Source: Misgurnus anguillicaudatus (lineage: Eukaryota > Chordata > Actinopteri > Cypriniformes > Cobitidae). From it: 64,000 bases of DNA. Below, one piece after another: positions 45,756 through 58,279 of this stretch (position 1 is the stretch's first letter; every line of letters begins with the position of its first letter). A program made the position numbers and the translations under genes. Under the pieces are notes generated by a model. It was not told the DNA's origin. It saw only the letters and a program-made list of their open reading frames with translations, and searched no databases. The DNA lies in contig NC_073351.2 in assembly GCF_027580225.2 (NCBI RefSeq), positions 10,396,501 to 10,460,500 on the forward strand, read 5' to 3'.

Positions 45756-46121
45756 GAAGAACCCTTATTGTGATACTATATAGAACCATTTTTCTTAAGA
45801 ATGTAGCACACAGAGATTAAATTCTGCAGTTGGTGCCAAAAACAAGCCATTATTTCAGTATTGTGCCATGTAAGGAATAATTGATGACAGGCTGTTGAAT
45901 TATTAAAAAAGCACACCCAAGCGAAGTGAAGTGTGCATTCTTTTTTAAATAATGAGTCAATTATTCCTCTTATACCACAGTTACCACAGACATTGCTAAG
46001 ACATTGCTCTGGTGGTTATTTTAAGACATTTGACAGGTTAGATGTGCATTTATAAAAAAAATAATGCATACCCATGGAACTTTTACTATTAGGTATGGTT
46101 TGTCTACCTTGTACGGAAACC

Positions 46122-46607
46122 TTATAGGATTATTCCATTTTCTTAAAAGAAAAATCCAGATAATTTACTCACCACCATGTCATCCAAAATGTTGATGTCT
46201 TTCTTTGTTCAGTCGAGAAGAAATTACGTTTTTTGAAAAAAACATTGCAGATGTTTTCTAATTTTAATGGACTTTAATAGAACCCAAAAGTTGTGGTTTA
46301 AAAGTATATATTTTTTATTTTTCTTGTCAAAAATGACAATCGTTTCGCTAGATAAGACCCTTATGCCTCGTTTGGGATTGTTTATAGTCCTTTGAAACTC
46401 CGTTGAAAAAAACTGTTAAGTGTTGAGTTAAGTATTAAATGTTGGGTTCTATTAAAGTCCATTAAAATTTGAAAAATTCTGCAATGTTTTCTTCAAAAAA
46501 CATAATTTCTTCTGGACTGAACAAAGAAAGACATCAACATTTTGGATGACATGGTGGTGAGTAAATTATCTGGATTTTTCTTTTAAGAAAATGGAATATT
46601 CCTTTAA
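46122..46607. repeat. TTAA-type foldback element
   Basis: Arms of about 200 bp: CCACCATGTCATCCAAAATG and CATTTTGGATGACATGGTGG are exact inverted copies, and the ends are GGATTATTCCATTTTC / GAAAATGGAATATTCC. Related to 34330-34592 by shared internal words. Confidence 0.8.
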
Positions 46608-46852
46608 TGTCAAATCTAAAGTAAAGATACAAGGGCTTGTAAGAACTGCAGTGAAAATGACAAGACATAAAGACTAAACCAGTATCCAGTCTCTCACTCA
46701 AAAAATAATTCATTGGATTAACTCAATTAAATTGTGGGCAGGATTTCCATCCAATATGAATGTGTACCCCTAACTCATAAAAACTGCTTTAGACAATTAA
46801 AATATATTGAGTTTGTCCAACTCAATTTAAAGTAGATGGCAGTACTTAATTA

Positions 46853-47589
46853 AGAGGCTGTTTACACTTTGCATTAACATGTGTTTTCATCGATCGGATC
46901 ACAAGTGGACGACGTTAATGCCAGGTGTAAACGGTGTTCAAAACGTTTTGAGCTCGTCCACTTTCGACCACTTTCAACCACATCCAGAGGTGGTTGAAAC
47001 CACTTTCGATCGGATCGCTTTGGAGTTGCGGAACACACATGTGGTTAAATGCGTTCAAACAGCCACACGCGACCGCCTTCTCTCTGCCCATTTATCTAAT
47101 CTGAGGTATTAAACACAAGTTTTACGTCTTTTTTGACTTTTGGCGTGAACATTCGGTGAACAGCGCTATGTTTAGCCTTTCATTGATAAAACTAAGCGGC
47201 TGATCTCCGTAGTTTCGTTTTGAAAGCGTGTGAAAGTTGTGCGATCCTATTTCATCAATTGCGCTGAAAATTCAAAGTAAGCTCTTACATACTCATGTAC
47301 AAAACACTGTGCAGCATGTTTACTTGCTAAACAAGCAGTGCACTCCGACATAATATTAGTTTGAGTCCATATAAACTCATAATTACTCCCACTCTGGTTT
47401 GAATGACAGCAGAGAGACTCGCCCACCGTCTCACAGACCACCCCATCATAGTATTCAGCACAGAAGCGGTCGAAAGTGGACAAAAGAGACGGATTTAAAT
47501 AACAGGTGTAAACGTAATGTGTCTCTCGCGTCCACTTGTGATCCGATCGATGAAAACACATCTTAATACCAAGTGTAAACAGCCCCTAA
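46853..47589. repeat. Long foldback element (TGTTTACAC ends)
   Basis: The left end (GGCTGTTTACACTT, TTTTCATCGATCGGATCAC) is mirrored by GTGATCCGATCGATGAAAAC and AGTGTAAACAGCCCCT at the right. An isolated related end is near 58580-58650. Confidence 0.75.
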
Positions 47590-48280
47590 GTTTAGTTGCC
47601 TCAACTCAATTTAGTGTAGTCTGAATAACTCAATTCTGTTATTTTATACAAAACATTTTTATATCATACTAATTAGCATAACCACATGTTAGCATGCTAA
47701 TAATAATTACATATTATACTTTGGATGAGCATGTCCAAACAGGCATTAACACAGTTAGTGCTCATTGAGAGAAATACGTCACATCTACAACTTAACCACA
47801 AGCGCCACTCTTCTGCACAATGGTAACCAAACAATTTGAAAAAATATAACACAGATGCTTCTAAATCAATAAGATAAACGAACAGTAAACACTATTAAGT
47901 ATTTCTCTTTACCTAAAAAAATGCATAAAATAACACTTAATTAAAAAAAAATTACTCCCCAAAACGCAGTTGCATGCATGCTGGGAAATACAGATCCATG
48001 GCCCAGTTAGTAATAGCAACAGAAATCATTCATGTTGTCCCAACATAAAATGATTAAGTGGACTGAACATAATATAATTAGGTTGAGATGAACAAAAAAC
48101 GGTATTCTTTTTCCAGAAACCAAACTCAAACTAATTGTGTTAACGCAATTAAAAAGAAATCAATAAATTATAGTACATTCATTTTGTGTTAGACTAATTT
48201 AATATTATTGCTCTTAATGAGGTATTTTAAATTAATTTAACACAATTTTAATGTGTCATTTTTAAGAAGGGCTTAAATCA
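47590..48280. other. AT-rich intergenic DNA
   Basis: No recognisable feature apart from TTAACTCAATT-type words shared with nearby repeats. Confidence 0.3.
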
Positions 48281-48284
48281 TTTT

Positions 48285-48480
48285 TTGAGTGAATTATGTA
48301 CATTGAAGGAGGTCAAAAGAATTCTAAGTGACCCATCACATATACATTATCCCTGTTATGAAGTGTTACCTTCTGGTAGAAGGTACAGGATTCCCCGCTG
48401 CAATCTGAACCGTTTTAGAACTTGTTTGTGCCAGTATCTATTAGACTGCTTAATATGGACATGGACACCTTTTAACTTTG
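48285..48480 (+). pseudogene. LINE (Rex1/CR1-like) C-terminal fragment
   Basis: The frame reads ILSDPSHIHYPCYEVLPSG then RRYRIPRCNLNRF, the typical end of a Rex1-type non-LTR retrotransposon protein. Only the last part of the element is present, as usual for 5'-truncated insertions. Confidence 0.7.
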
Positions 48481-49259
48481 TAATGTTATATAGACACGAA
48501 TGCCTTTTATATGCATAATGTTGTCATTCTTTTTAATATATATATTTTTTAATATATTGTGTGTATCAGGTGATGTAAGAATATTGATCTGAGCCTACCC
48601 CAAATTTCCCTACTAGGGACGATAAAGTATATTTCATATGTTTTATGTTGTATTGTTGTTCAAATAGGTTTTATGAGTTAGAAAATGTGGCAACATTTGT
48701 TGTTTTATCTTGTACTGATGTTTTCAACTCAGAGGGGGTTTAATAAGAGTTAGAAAATATGATAACAAATAGTTTTTACAGGCTTTTTTATGGAACAGAA
48801 CACCTTAAAATCTGCTGTCATTTTCAAAGCAGATATTTATCTTTAAAGGTCATTAAAGTAAGACTCACTTTGTTTACATTTCTATCTGATTAGTTATTAA
48901 GCATTTCCTGTTTTCAGCAAAATAAATCTTTATTTCCATTAAACAGTTCTGCGTACACTGTGTAATAAGAATATGATGACAGTAAACAAAATGAAAGGTC
49001 TTTTTTAATGGTAACAAGATGGACAGTTGACATTTATACCTGTATTTACAGTGAACATAAGAGCTTACAAGTTAGATTTAAACAGATGATATCACACACA
49101 TACAATTAGCAACATTTCTTTAATACATGAATGACAAAAATCAAGGCCTCCTTGAATTGGCCATAGTTGTAATGAACAGCATTATCAAAAACAACTGAAA
49201 GGTCAAACTGCTGCTCTGCTTTCACTTTGTCTCAGAGAAAGCGGTCATTTCACTGCAGA

Positions 49260-49930
49260 ACATAACTTTTAGTATTTTTGTCTTGTTTTTAGTACAAATA
49301 TGTAAAGATTCTTATATCAAGACACATTTTCTTGATGAGCAAAATTACCTAAGAAAATAAGTCTAGTTTTTAGACCAAAAATATACAATTAAATTTTTTT
49401 TTTCTTGAATTAAGTGTTTAAGAAAAAAAAACTTACCCCATTGGCAAACTTTTTTGCTTGTTTAAAGCACACATTTACTTAAATTTGATATATTTATTTA
49501 TTTTCTTGGGTAATTTTGCTCATCAAGAAATAGGGTGGCCATTCGTGCCAGTTCCGCCTGACACGTCCCGAACATGTTTTCGGGTTCGTTCACCGGAAGT
49601 CGCGTTACTCGACCGCATACGTCATCAAGGTTCTCACATTTCAGTTAAAAATACATTAGAAAATTAAGATTAATTTCTTTTAAGACATACAATCATTGTA
49701 GTTTCATTCTTACCCTGAAATGTAATGGTTGCTTTTCTGAAATTAAACCCGAAATATTAAACCTTGAACGCGACTTCCGGAGAACGAACCTGAAAACATG
49801 TTCGGGACGTGTCCGGCGGAACTGGCACGAATGGCCACCCTATCAAGAAAATGCATCTTGATTTAAGAATTATAGATATTGGTATTGAAAACAAGACAAA
49901 AATACTAAGTAAGAAAGTAATTTGTTGCAT
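49260..49930. repeat. Foldback repeat hosting a hAT MITE
   Basis: Mirrored segments TTTTCTTGATGAGCAAAATT (about 49326) and AATTTTGCTCATCAAGAAA (about 49512), with a further arm after 49843 (AAGAAAATGCATCTTGAT). The hAT MITE at 49531-49842 splits it. Confidence 0.65.
49523..49850. mobile_element. hAT MITE with 8-bp duplication
   Basis: The element spans 49531-49842 (312 bp). Perfect inverted ends TAGGGTGGCCATTCGTGCCA / TGGCACGAATGGCCACCCTA and the duplication TCAAGAAA on both sides. The high symmetry suggests a young copy. Confidence 0.9.
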
Positions 49931-50089
49931 TGTTCCAAATGAGGGTGTTCTGGTTAGGAATGATACCATGTTCCTGTCATACATGTTAGCTGCTACTGAT
50001 GTACAAACTAAAGCAATCCAATATACACATGTCCATCATCTTTCAGACGAACACATCTATTTTAGTAAATGTCCTTGGTTTTCCAATGA

Positions 50090-50210
50090 GAAAAAAACAG
50101 GGATCAGTGAACAACTTCTGACTTTGAAGCCCAAAGAAGTCCATTCATCCTTCACAGAATCCACACGGCTCCAGTGGGTTAATAAAGGTCTTCTCTGGGT
50201 AATCACTGCG
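50090..50210 (+). repeat. Fragment of interspersed repeat (copy of 39117-39215)
   Basis: CAACTTCTGACTTTGAAGCC and GGGTTAATAAAGGTCTTCT match the reverse complement of the earlier fragment. Confidence 0.55.
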
Positions 50211-50239
50211 ATATTGTAAGAAACATATCCTTATTTTAA

Positions 50240-50720
50240 ACTTCACTGTAAAACCTGAATAAGTTGACTCAACTTAAACTGTTTGAGGAAACTGATTGCC
50301 TTAAACCATTTAAGTTTTAAAACTCATACGAGTACTGTAAACTGTAAATTATAAATGCATATGACTAAAAATGTTTGAGTTACTTTTAATCAAATATATT
50401 AAGTTTGCTTAAGTTCATACCACTCAAATAGTTTAGTTCACTCAAGATATTTTATTTAGTTCACACAACTATATAGCTGCTCAAATGGTTTGAGGAAACC
50501 GATTGCCTTTAATGGTTTAAGTTGACTTAACTCAAATAAATAAGTTCACACAACTATATAGCTACTCAAATGGTTTGAGGAAACAGATTGCCTTAAATGG
50601 TTTAAGTTGACTTAACTCAAATAAATAAGTTCACACAACTATATAGCTACTCAAATGGTTTGAGGAAACCGATTGCCTTAAATGGTTTAAGTTGATTTAA
50701 CTCAAATGAATTAAGTTACA
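50240..50720. repeat. 85-bp tandem repeat within a foldback-type element
   Basis: AAGTTCACACAACTATATAG recurs at about 50458, 50543 and 50628, each followed by CAAATGGTTTGAGGAAAC and TTAAATGGTTTAAGTTGA. A diverged half-unit precedes at about 50270. Confidence 0.85.
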
Positions 50721-51860
50721 TAAGATCAGAAAAACAGTATAAAAATGATGACAGAAAAGGGTAAAATTACTACAGTTTATTGAACAATCATTTATTTTAC
50801 AAACATTGCTTTAGACATAAAATAAAAGTGTGCTTTTCAGTCCAAATTCACATTAAAACTACTATTAGATTTACACATTCCTTGTGAAATATATCAAGTA
50901 TTCCTTTATGACTTTAATAGACTTAATGTACTGTACACTTTTAATAAATCAGTGTACTGTTCCTTAATTCAAACTACATTTACACATTTTTAAAATGTTT
51001 CTAAATTACACAGGGTCACATTTGTCTATGCCAAACAGTGAGAAAACACAAATATTATTGTTTCACTGACAATATTGTGGTGTACTCACACAGCATGATG
51101 AGTAAATAAATAGGCCACTTGTAGTATTAATTTCGTTTATGACTTACACTGGTTTTACAGTGTATAATAACTTTATGATAGCAGATAAAACAAAATGATG
51201 CAAATTCGATGCAAAACTGTACAACCAAACTTCAGTAGATAGCGTTGTAGCCTGCAGTCGGGTTTATTCGGTGCACTAACTGCTGCAGGATCATCATGTA
51301 AATCTTATTTCAGTAGTAAAGCATTTACATCTCCCTTTAAAGGAAATAAATAGATCAGGCGCTAAATCAAGAAACTAAAGGCATGTTTGTTATCTCTCTA
51401 GCGTACTGTAGAATAAACAGGCCATTGTGTCAACAAACATTATTTCTCTTCAGGTCCCTGTTTAGTGCAAACATAGGTTTCAGCAAAACAACCGAGGTAC
51501 TTCCAGAGAGTTACTTCCCAGTTATTAGGCATTTTTAGACTGAAACTTTTTTTTTTTACTTCTGTCCTGATAACTTTGAGGGGGTGGTCTATGGGCAAGT
51601 CATTAAAACACGAGCCGGAGAAATGACGGGTTTAAGCTGACGTGCCCTAATATTTTTTTGATTGTGTTGTCACTGATTGTGTTGTTAGTAAACATGCTGC
51701 AAAAATTTTTTACAAGTATATGAAAGGGCTTTCTCTGATATTTCAGAGCAATTGATGAAATTAGACGCTTTTACATGCTAGCAAAATGAAACAAAAATCA
51801 AAGAACAGCTGCTTTAGTTTGATCAATGACAGCCTAAAGACTGGCCAAACACTGCAGGTT
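50720..51860. other. AT-rich intergenic DNA
   Basis: No gene or clear element seen. Confidence 0.3.
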
Positions 51861-51862
51861 TG

Positions 51863-52169
51863 TGCTAGAACAGTGTTTTTCAAACTGGGGGCCAGGGCCC
51901 AAAGGGGGGCCGTGAGATGGTGCCAGGGGGCCCCAGTTTTATGACATTTTATGAAATACATTAATTTATCATAAATTCTGTGTAATTTAGCCTAAGCCTA
52001 AAATAAGGCTACTAACCAAAAGCACTACTTTTTTGTATAATTTTTTTATTAAAATGTTGAGTTTTAGAACAGTTTTTTGTCACAAATTTTCTTTGGGGGG
52101 CTGCGAAGGAATGCACCGTACACAAGGGGGGCCGCACGCTGAAAAAGTTTGCGAACCACTGTGCTAGAA
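51863..52169. mobile_element. hAT MITE with 8-bp duplication
   Basis: The element spans 51871-52161 (291 bp). Ends CAGTGTTTTTCAAACTGGGG and GTTTGCGAACCACTG; duplication TGCTAGAA at 51863-51870 and 52162-52169. G-rich subterminal tracts are at both ends. Confidence 0.9.
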
Positions 52170-52599
52170 GACTGATGAATAAACATTTTGCTTGTACATC
52201 AAACATTAGAACAAAACACAGAGAATAGGCGATTGATTTTGACCACATGAGCGTCTACACCACAGAAACAATCTGGTCAAATGCGTTCTCGGCTAATTCT
52301 GAATGCGGTCGAATGTGGACGAGCTCAATACAGGTCCTTGAATTCTTGCCTGGCTGCCAAACCTCTCTGCACAATTGTGATCCATGCTCATCATCTCTCC
52401 TTGTCTTTAGCAAACCTAAACATTTTATTTTTGACAAGCTAATTGTTTCAAAGAGCAGTTAAGCCACTAGCCAGACCAATAAATTAATACAGACCGGAAG
52501 TTCACTTTGATTCATGCGTGTAACAGCTGGTCATGAACTCCCTGCTAAAAATCACAGCTAAGACCAGCATAAGCTGGTAGCTGGTTTTAGATGGTTTAA

Positions 52600-52867
52600 G
52601 GTGGCAGTAGCCATACTTTCTGCCCGCAAATATAACGAGGGGCAGGTCGCCGGCGACGATCGGCCGCGGCCTTGGTTCGTCTCGCTGCCATTAACAAGGT
52701 TGACCTAGCTCTGTTCCAAGTGCGCTTGCAACGTCAAACAAAAGCTAGAGCGGACGGAACCGCCGCATCGGGTTCCTGAGAGGGAAACAAAGGGGGCTGA
52801 TAACCAATTGAGGCTTCAAACAGAGACATATTGGAAGATGAAACGGGCAGGGAATTGTGAGCGGATT
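52600..52867. other. GC-rich sequence beside the gypsy relic, unassigned
   Basis: Clearly different in base composition from its left flank (junction at about 52600-52620, next to a CCAGCATAAGCTGG-type repeat). No ORF of note. It may be part of another retroelement that truncated the gypsy copy. Confidence 0.3.
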
Positions 52868-53436
52868 CTACCCAGGGCAGTTGTGGGCACCAAGATTTCG
52901 GATATCGCGATGTACCTGAGCGGTCTCCTTGGCAGAGGGAAGCTTGGGCAGGGGAATAAAATGAACCGCTTTGGAAAAGCTATCCACCACCGTAAGAACA
53001 ACGGTGTTGCCTTTAGATAGAGGTAAGCCGGTAACAAAATCTACGGCTATGTGTGACCAAGGGCGGGTGGGAACAGAAAGGGAATTAAGCAGACCAACGG
53101 GTGACTGATGAGATGCTTTAATGCGTGCGCAAACCTGACAGGCCAATACAAACTGACATCCTGTCTCATAGAGGGCCACCAAAAACGTTGACGGACGGTA
53201 GCCAACGTTCTCCGAACTCCTGGATGGCAGACAAACTTGGACTCATGACACCACCGGTTGACCTCGGAACGGAGTGCAACCAGAACCCACAACAGACCCG
53301 CTGGACACCCCTCTGGCACTTCTACCCCTCGTCCGGCCTCCCTCACCCGCTGTTCGATTCCCCAGCGAAGAGCACCAACCACCCTTCCCTCCGGAAGGAT
53401 GGTTTCGGCTCTCACAGCATCGGGACCCTCGTACAA
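52868..53436 (-). pseudogene. Gypsy integrase fragment (zinc finger and partial core)
   Basis: Spread over two frames (53047-53436 and 52868-53182). The first carries the HHCC finger with [19 protein letters not shown]. After a shift, [18 protein letters not shown] and the first core Asp in [11 protein letters not shown] follow. The frame ends shortly after [12 protein letters not shown], so the rest of the DDE core is missing. Confidence 0.75.
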
Positions 53437-53682
53437 ATGGGAGAGGGCATTGGGTTTAACGTTCTTACTACCGGGCTGGTACGAGAGGGTAAAGTTAAAT
53501 CGGTCAAAGAAGAGAGCCCAACGAGCCTGTCACAAGTTCAACCTCCTGGCTGAACGGATGTATTCCAGATTCTTATGATCCGTCCAGACCAGGAAGGGTT
53601 CCGAGATACCCTCCAACCAATGACGCCACTCACCCAAAGCCAGTCTAACCGCCAACAACTCCCAGTTACCTATGTCATAGTT

Positions 53683-54513
53683 TCATTCAGTGGAATTTAA
53701 CCTATGGGAGAAAAAGGCGCAAGGATGCACCTTCCCATCCTTAGAGGACCGCTGAGAGAGGACGGCGCCTACCCCGACATCAGATGCATCCACCTCAACA
53801 ATAAACTGAGCCTTAGGATCTGGAAAAGAAAGCACAGGAGCAGAGATAAACCAGAACTTTAACTTATCAAAGGCCTCCTGAGCATCGTGATTCCAAACAA
53901 AACTCTCCCTAGTGGAGGTGAGAGCTGTAAGCGGTTTAGCAATCTGACCGAAATTTCTGATGAATCGCCGATAAAAATTGGCGAAACACAGAAATTGTTG
54001 CAACGCTTTACGTGAGTCGGGAAATGGCCACTCGGCAACCGCCTTAATCTTAACTGGGTCAGGACGTATCTCTCCGGCGGCGATAACAAAACCCAAAAAC
54101 GAAACTGACTCCTTATGAAAATCGCACTTCTCCGCCTTAACAAATAACTGATTCTCAAGCAGACGCCGTAGAACTCTGCGAACGTGTCGAGGGTGTATCT
54201 GTAAAGAGGGAGAAAAGATGAGTATGTCATCGAGATATACAAAGACAAATGTATTAATCATGTCTCTCAACACGTCGTTGACCAGAGCCTGGAAGACAGA
54301 GGGGGCGTTACAAAGCCCGAACAGCAAAACGGAATATTCAAAGTGTCCTGACGGAGTATTAAATGCTGTCTTCCATTTATCTCCCTCTCTAATACACACA
54401 AGATGGTAAGCATTGCGTAAATCTAATTTGGTGAAAACACGCGCTCCCTGCAGCAATTCAAAGGCTGTAGACATCAAAGGTAGGGGATACCTTTTCCTTA
54501 ACAGAAATGTCAT
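53683..54513 (-). pseudogene. Gypsy reverse transcriptase core and RNase H start
   Basis: 276 codons. Contains [24 protein letters not shown], the catalytic YLDD at 54226-54237, and the connection with [16 protein letters not shown]. The RNase H entry ([20 protein letters not shown]) follows. An in-frame stop cuts the RNase H domain just after the SHRLNSTE segment. Confidence 0.85.
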
Positions 54514-55360
54514 TTAACCCTCTGTAATCTATGCACGGACGCAGGGAGCCGTCCTTCTTTTTGACAAAAAAGAACCCTGCTCCAGCTGGAGAGGTTGAGG
54601 GACGGATGAGACCGGCACGAAGAGCATCATTAATGTAACAATCCATAGCCTCTCTTTCAGGAGCAGACAGAGAATAAAGTCTACCTTTAGGCGGAGAAGT
54701 ACCTGGAAGGAGATCGATAGCACAATCGTATGACCGGTGAGGAGGCAGAGAAGTGGCCCGGGCTTTACTGAACACCTGAGAGAGATCAGCGTACTCCGCC
54801 GGGACTCCAGTAAGATAGACCGCTGGAACCTGAAAAACAGAAGAAGAGCCTGAAACAGCTGCACCAAGACAAGACACCTGACATGAAGGGGACCAACTAA
54901 AAATAACATTACGCTGCCAATCAACGTGAGGATTGTGCTGTGCCAACCACGCATGACCCAAAATAATGGGATATAATGAGTCATGCAGAAGGTAAAGCAC
55001 AATCTCTTCACGGTGATTATCAGAAATAAAAAGACTTACGGGTGGGGTGCAGTGAGTGACCTGTGCAGTCTGTTGTCCTTTAAGCGTCCATACTGCCAGA
55101 GGTACCCTAAGTTCACCAAAAGGAAGTCCCCACTCTCGAGCCGTCTTCTCATCCAGAAAGTTACCTTCGGCTCGCGAATCCACGAGAGCCTTTGACGAAA
55201 AATCCATTCCCTCAAAAGATACTGTCACTGGTAGATGCGTGGAAGAAGCAGAGGAGATTTCGTTCATAACAGTGCCCACCAGGACTCCCGGAACTACCGG
55301 TGGGCATTGGACAGCTCCTCGCCAGATGTCCAGACTTCCCGCAATAGAGAAATAATCCAT
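54458..55360 (-). pseudogene. Gypsy protease and N-terminal RT
   Basis: A retropepsin-like region has ALVDSRAEGNFLD, where the usual active-site DSG has become DSR. The linker (HRSYDCAIDLLPGTSPPKG) and the start of RT follow (FFFVKKKDGSLRPCIDYRGL). The frame breaks near 54490 and RT continues in another frame at 54513. Confidence 0.8.
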
Positions 55361-56201
55361 TGATGAGTCTCCTCTCTCTCTCCTTAGGTGCGAGCCGCAT
55401 TCTGCCTAGTTGCATGGGTTCGCTGGGGACAGCAGGATTAACAGGGTTGGAATGTGTAACAGAAGTAACTGTCTCATCTGAAAAAAACTGGTGTCGAAGG
55501 GACTGGCGCTGGCTGCGATACAGCATACGACTCTCGATACGAAGGGCAAGTTCAACCAGAGAATCCAAGGTGCGAGGAATCTCGTGAATGGTAATCTCAT
55601 CCTGGATCTCGTCTTGTAATCCTTCCAAGAATTGTGCCCTCAGAGCCGCATCGTTCCAACCACACACAGCAGATAATGTCTGAAACTCCACAGAGAAATC
55701 AGTGACTGTACGGTTACCTTGCTTCAACCGAACCAACCGAGCTGCGGCCGCCTCTCCCTGCACTGACCGATCGAAGAGTCTCATCATCTCGGTCTTAAAA
55801 TCCTCGAATGAATGACAACACGGAGACTGAGTGTCCCAAACTGCCGTAGCCCACTCTCTAGCTCTACCGGTCAGAAGAGTGATGACAAAAGCCACACGAG
55901 TATCCTCGGCAGTGAATCTTCGTGGCTGCAGAGAAAACACTAGAGAACATTGTGAGAGGAAGGAGCGACACGAACCTGGGTCACCATCGTACGTGGGAGG
56001 ATTTGTGATGTGAGGTTCTGACTCATTCGAGCGACGAGACTCCAGCCGCAGTCGTTCCATCTGGGTGGTTAACTCCGTAAGCCTAGCAGTGAGACCCTCA
56101 ACTTCTCGAGTGGTGGCAGATAGCTGGGAATCCTGCTGTCCCAGCCAAGCTCCTTGTTGTGCGAGTGCATTCCGTACCGTATCCACATCCGCTGGATCCA
56201 T
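55212..56201 (-). pseudogene. Gypsy gag
   Basis: 329 codons. The N-terminal part has a coiled coil (about residues 15-55) and a capsid-like domain with PPTYDGDPGSCRSFLSQC and LLTGRAREWATAVWD, as in sushi-type gags related to the domesticated PEG10/RTL genes. The C-terminal knuckle reads LYCGKSGHLARSC: the first cysteine of the CCHC pattern is missing, replaced by hydrophobic residues. The frame then overlaps the protease/RT frame. Confidence 0.8.
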
Positions 56202-56217
56202 TAGTGGCGAGTTCTTC

Positions 56218-57134
56218 TGTTAGGGGCGAAAAAGCACAGACAAGGATCCAAATGCAATGTGAATTTTATTAGCACAATAAGGAGAGAGAGAGAGGAGAAC
56301 AGATTTAATCCGCTGCTTGAGACAGGGTGAAATAGCAAAAAAGTCACTGCTGGTGCACCACTGTGAAATATCCACTGCTTGCTAACAGGGTGAATATAAT
56401 AATACAAAAAGTCTCTATTGTATAATGACAGGGGAAAAATACTGCGCTGTGGTGCTGATTCTGACACTGCTAACTTTCCACTGCGGTGAGCTTCGCTGTG
56501 CGTAGACAGGGAGATGCAATCGCTGGACAAAAACCAACGTGGAGATCCACTGTTTAGTAAACAGGGTGATGAAGTCGTAGGACGCTTACAGTGAGAGCGT
56601 TCACAGCGCCAAAACAAAGCAAAGAATCCGCTGTAAACCACAGGAAGAGCAGGAAACAGTAATCCGTTAGAAAAGTCTCTAAAGCTAGAAGCGAGACGGT
56701 CAGCAAACTACGCTGGACAGCGCCAGTACTGAAGAGAAGTCAATACAGTCCAACACAGCAGGTTACCACAGATAGTAATCCTGAAGCAGAGAAAAGACAA
56801 GAGCACACCAGGCAGCACGGGGAAAGCACGACAGAATGCACAAGTAAACTAAACTAGAAAAACTAAGACTAGAAACAAACTAAACAGGGCAGGACAAGAA
56901 ATGGCGAAAACATGAAACAACGAACTCGCAGAGAACTGCGGAAAAAAGGGAATTAAATAGCAAACCAAGAGGGAGCAATAATTACCAACAGGTGCTTGAC
57001 GCAGGAGTGAGCGATAAGTGAAGGGAAAAGCACCCGAGTGAAAGACGTGCACGTGAAAGCTGTCAAAATGAGAAAACACACAGACACAAAACAAAGACCC
57101 AAACAAAGCAATCAATCAAACTGAAATCGTGGCA
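56218..57134 (-). repeat. Putative gypsy 5' LTR
   Basis: On the minus strand it runs from TGCCACGATTTC to CGCCCCTAACA, about 917 bp, ending 17 bp before the gag start codon. AATAAAATTC lies near its end. Limits are inferred from TG/CA ends, as no second LTR exists for comparison. Confidence 0.5.
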
Positions 57135-57345
57135 ATTTGACCTTTAACTATAGTTGACTGAGCAGGTGTTGAATGACTCGATCTAAAGTCAATAGCCATA
57201 TCCCTGGTCTTCTTTATATTCACGCACAAAAAGGAACTATCGCACCATGTTAAAAAATCATTCACTACTGGCCAATGACAGTTCTCATCTTTACTCAGGA
57301 GACTGACGATAACAGTGTCATCCGCAAATTTTAAAATTAACCTGA
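57135..57345 (-). pseudogene. LINE reverse transcriptase fragment (Rex1-like)
   Basis: An uninterrupted minus-strand reading has FADDTVIVSLLSKDEN, then DFLTWCDSSFLCVNIKKTRD and MAIDFRSS. The FADD box is the RT catalytic site. The fragment stops where the gypsy LTR begins, so the gypsy copy probably inserted into it. Confidence 0.75.
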
Positions 57346-57838
57346 CTGGGTGTTTACTTACACAAATAACAATAATATGTCATCTGCACGGCACTACATG
57401 AAGTCGAACACCTGTTGTTAAAGCGTAACTAAACCCCTGGTCAGAGTCTGACTCCACCCACTGGCAATATTTGAAAAATGCAAGAAAAGTGGGCAGATCT
57501 CAACAAAGATAGAGGGGACGAACTAAGTGTGTGGTGAGATCGTAACAAGGGCGTGGTGAGCTTGAACCTGCTTACGTCACAAGACATTTTTGGACCCAAC
57601 ATCCAATAGGAAAATTCAACTGCAGTAGCCACCGTTCAACCTGAAGAGGGCAGCACTCAGATGTTTTTACACCATATATTGGAGTATTGACACATTTTAT
57701 ATCCAAATGTCAAAAAACTTACTAAAATCAATGAACAGCACTAATAAAGCCCCATTCTTACAGATCATTAACTAAAAAAAAGTTTGTTTAGGGTTTAGTT
57801 ACGCTTTAATGCAGTAAGGGCTAATGTGCAGCAGAAGC

Positions 57839-58279
57839 TTAAAGGGGAAGTTTCACAAGACATTTATAAAGTGTAAAATAAATCATAGGTGGCCCCAGAG
57901 TACATATGTGAAGTTTTAGCTCAAAATACTCCACAGATAAATTATTATAGCATGTTAAAACTGCCACTTTGTAGGGGTGAGAAAAAATGTGCCGGTTTTG
58001 GGTGTGGTCTTTAAAATGCAAATGAGCTGATCTCTGCACTAAATGGCAGTGCCGTAGTTGGATAGTGCAGATTAAGGGGTGGTATTATCCCTTTCTGACA
58101 TCACAAGGGGAGCCAAATTTCAATGATCTATTCGTTCACATGCTTGCAGAGAATGGTTACGAAAACTAAGTAACTGGGTTGATCTTTTACACATTTTCTT
58201 GGTTGATAGAAGCACTGGGGACCAAATTTTGGCACTTAAACATGGAAAAAGTCTGCTTTTCATGATATGTCCCCTTTAA
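57839..58279. repeat. 440-bp TTAA element, copy 1
   Basis: Left end TTAAAGGGGAAGTTTCAC, right end ATGATATGTCCCCTTTAA. The second copy is inverted at 61662-62095. Confidence 0.78.

Larger units (their letters stand above)
52868..57134 (-). mobile_element. Degenerate Ty3/gypsy (sushi-like) retrotransposon, 3'-truncated
   Basis: Order on the minus strand: a 5' LTR (about 56218-57134), gag (from 56201), protease, RT, part of RNase H, the integrase zinc finger and the start of the integrase core, stopping near 52868. No 3' LTR or target duplication was found. Several frameshifts, stops and lost catalytic residues show it is dead. It is inserted next to a LINE fragment at 57135-57345. Confidence 0.85.

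Noticed and set aside
50240..50720. CRISPR-like repeat array
   Set aside because: Units are contiguous 85-bp tandem copies without unique spacers, in a vertebrate genome.
53125..53578. Plus-strand ORFs across the gypsy region
   Set aside because: Shadows of the minus-strand integrase region, which has clear family motifs.
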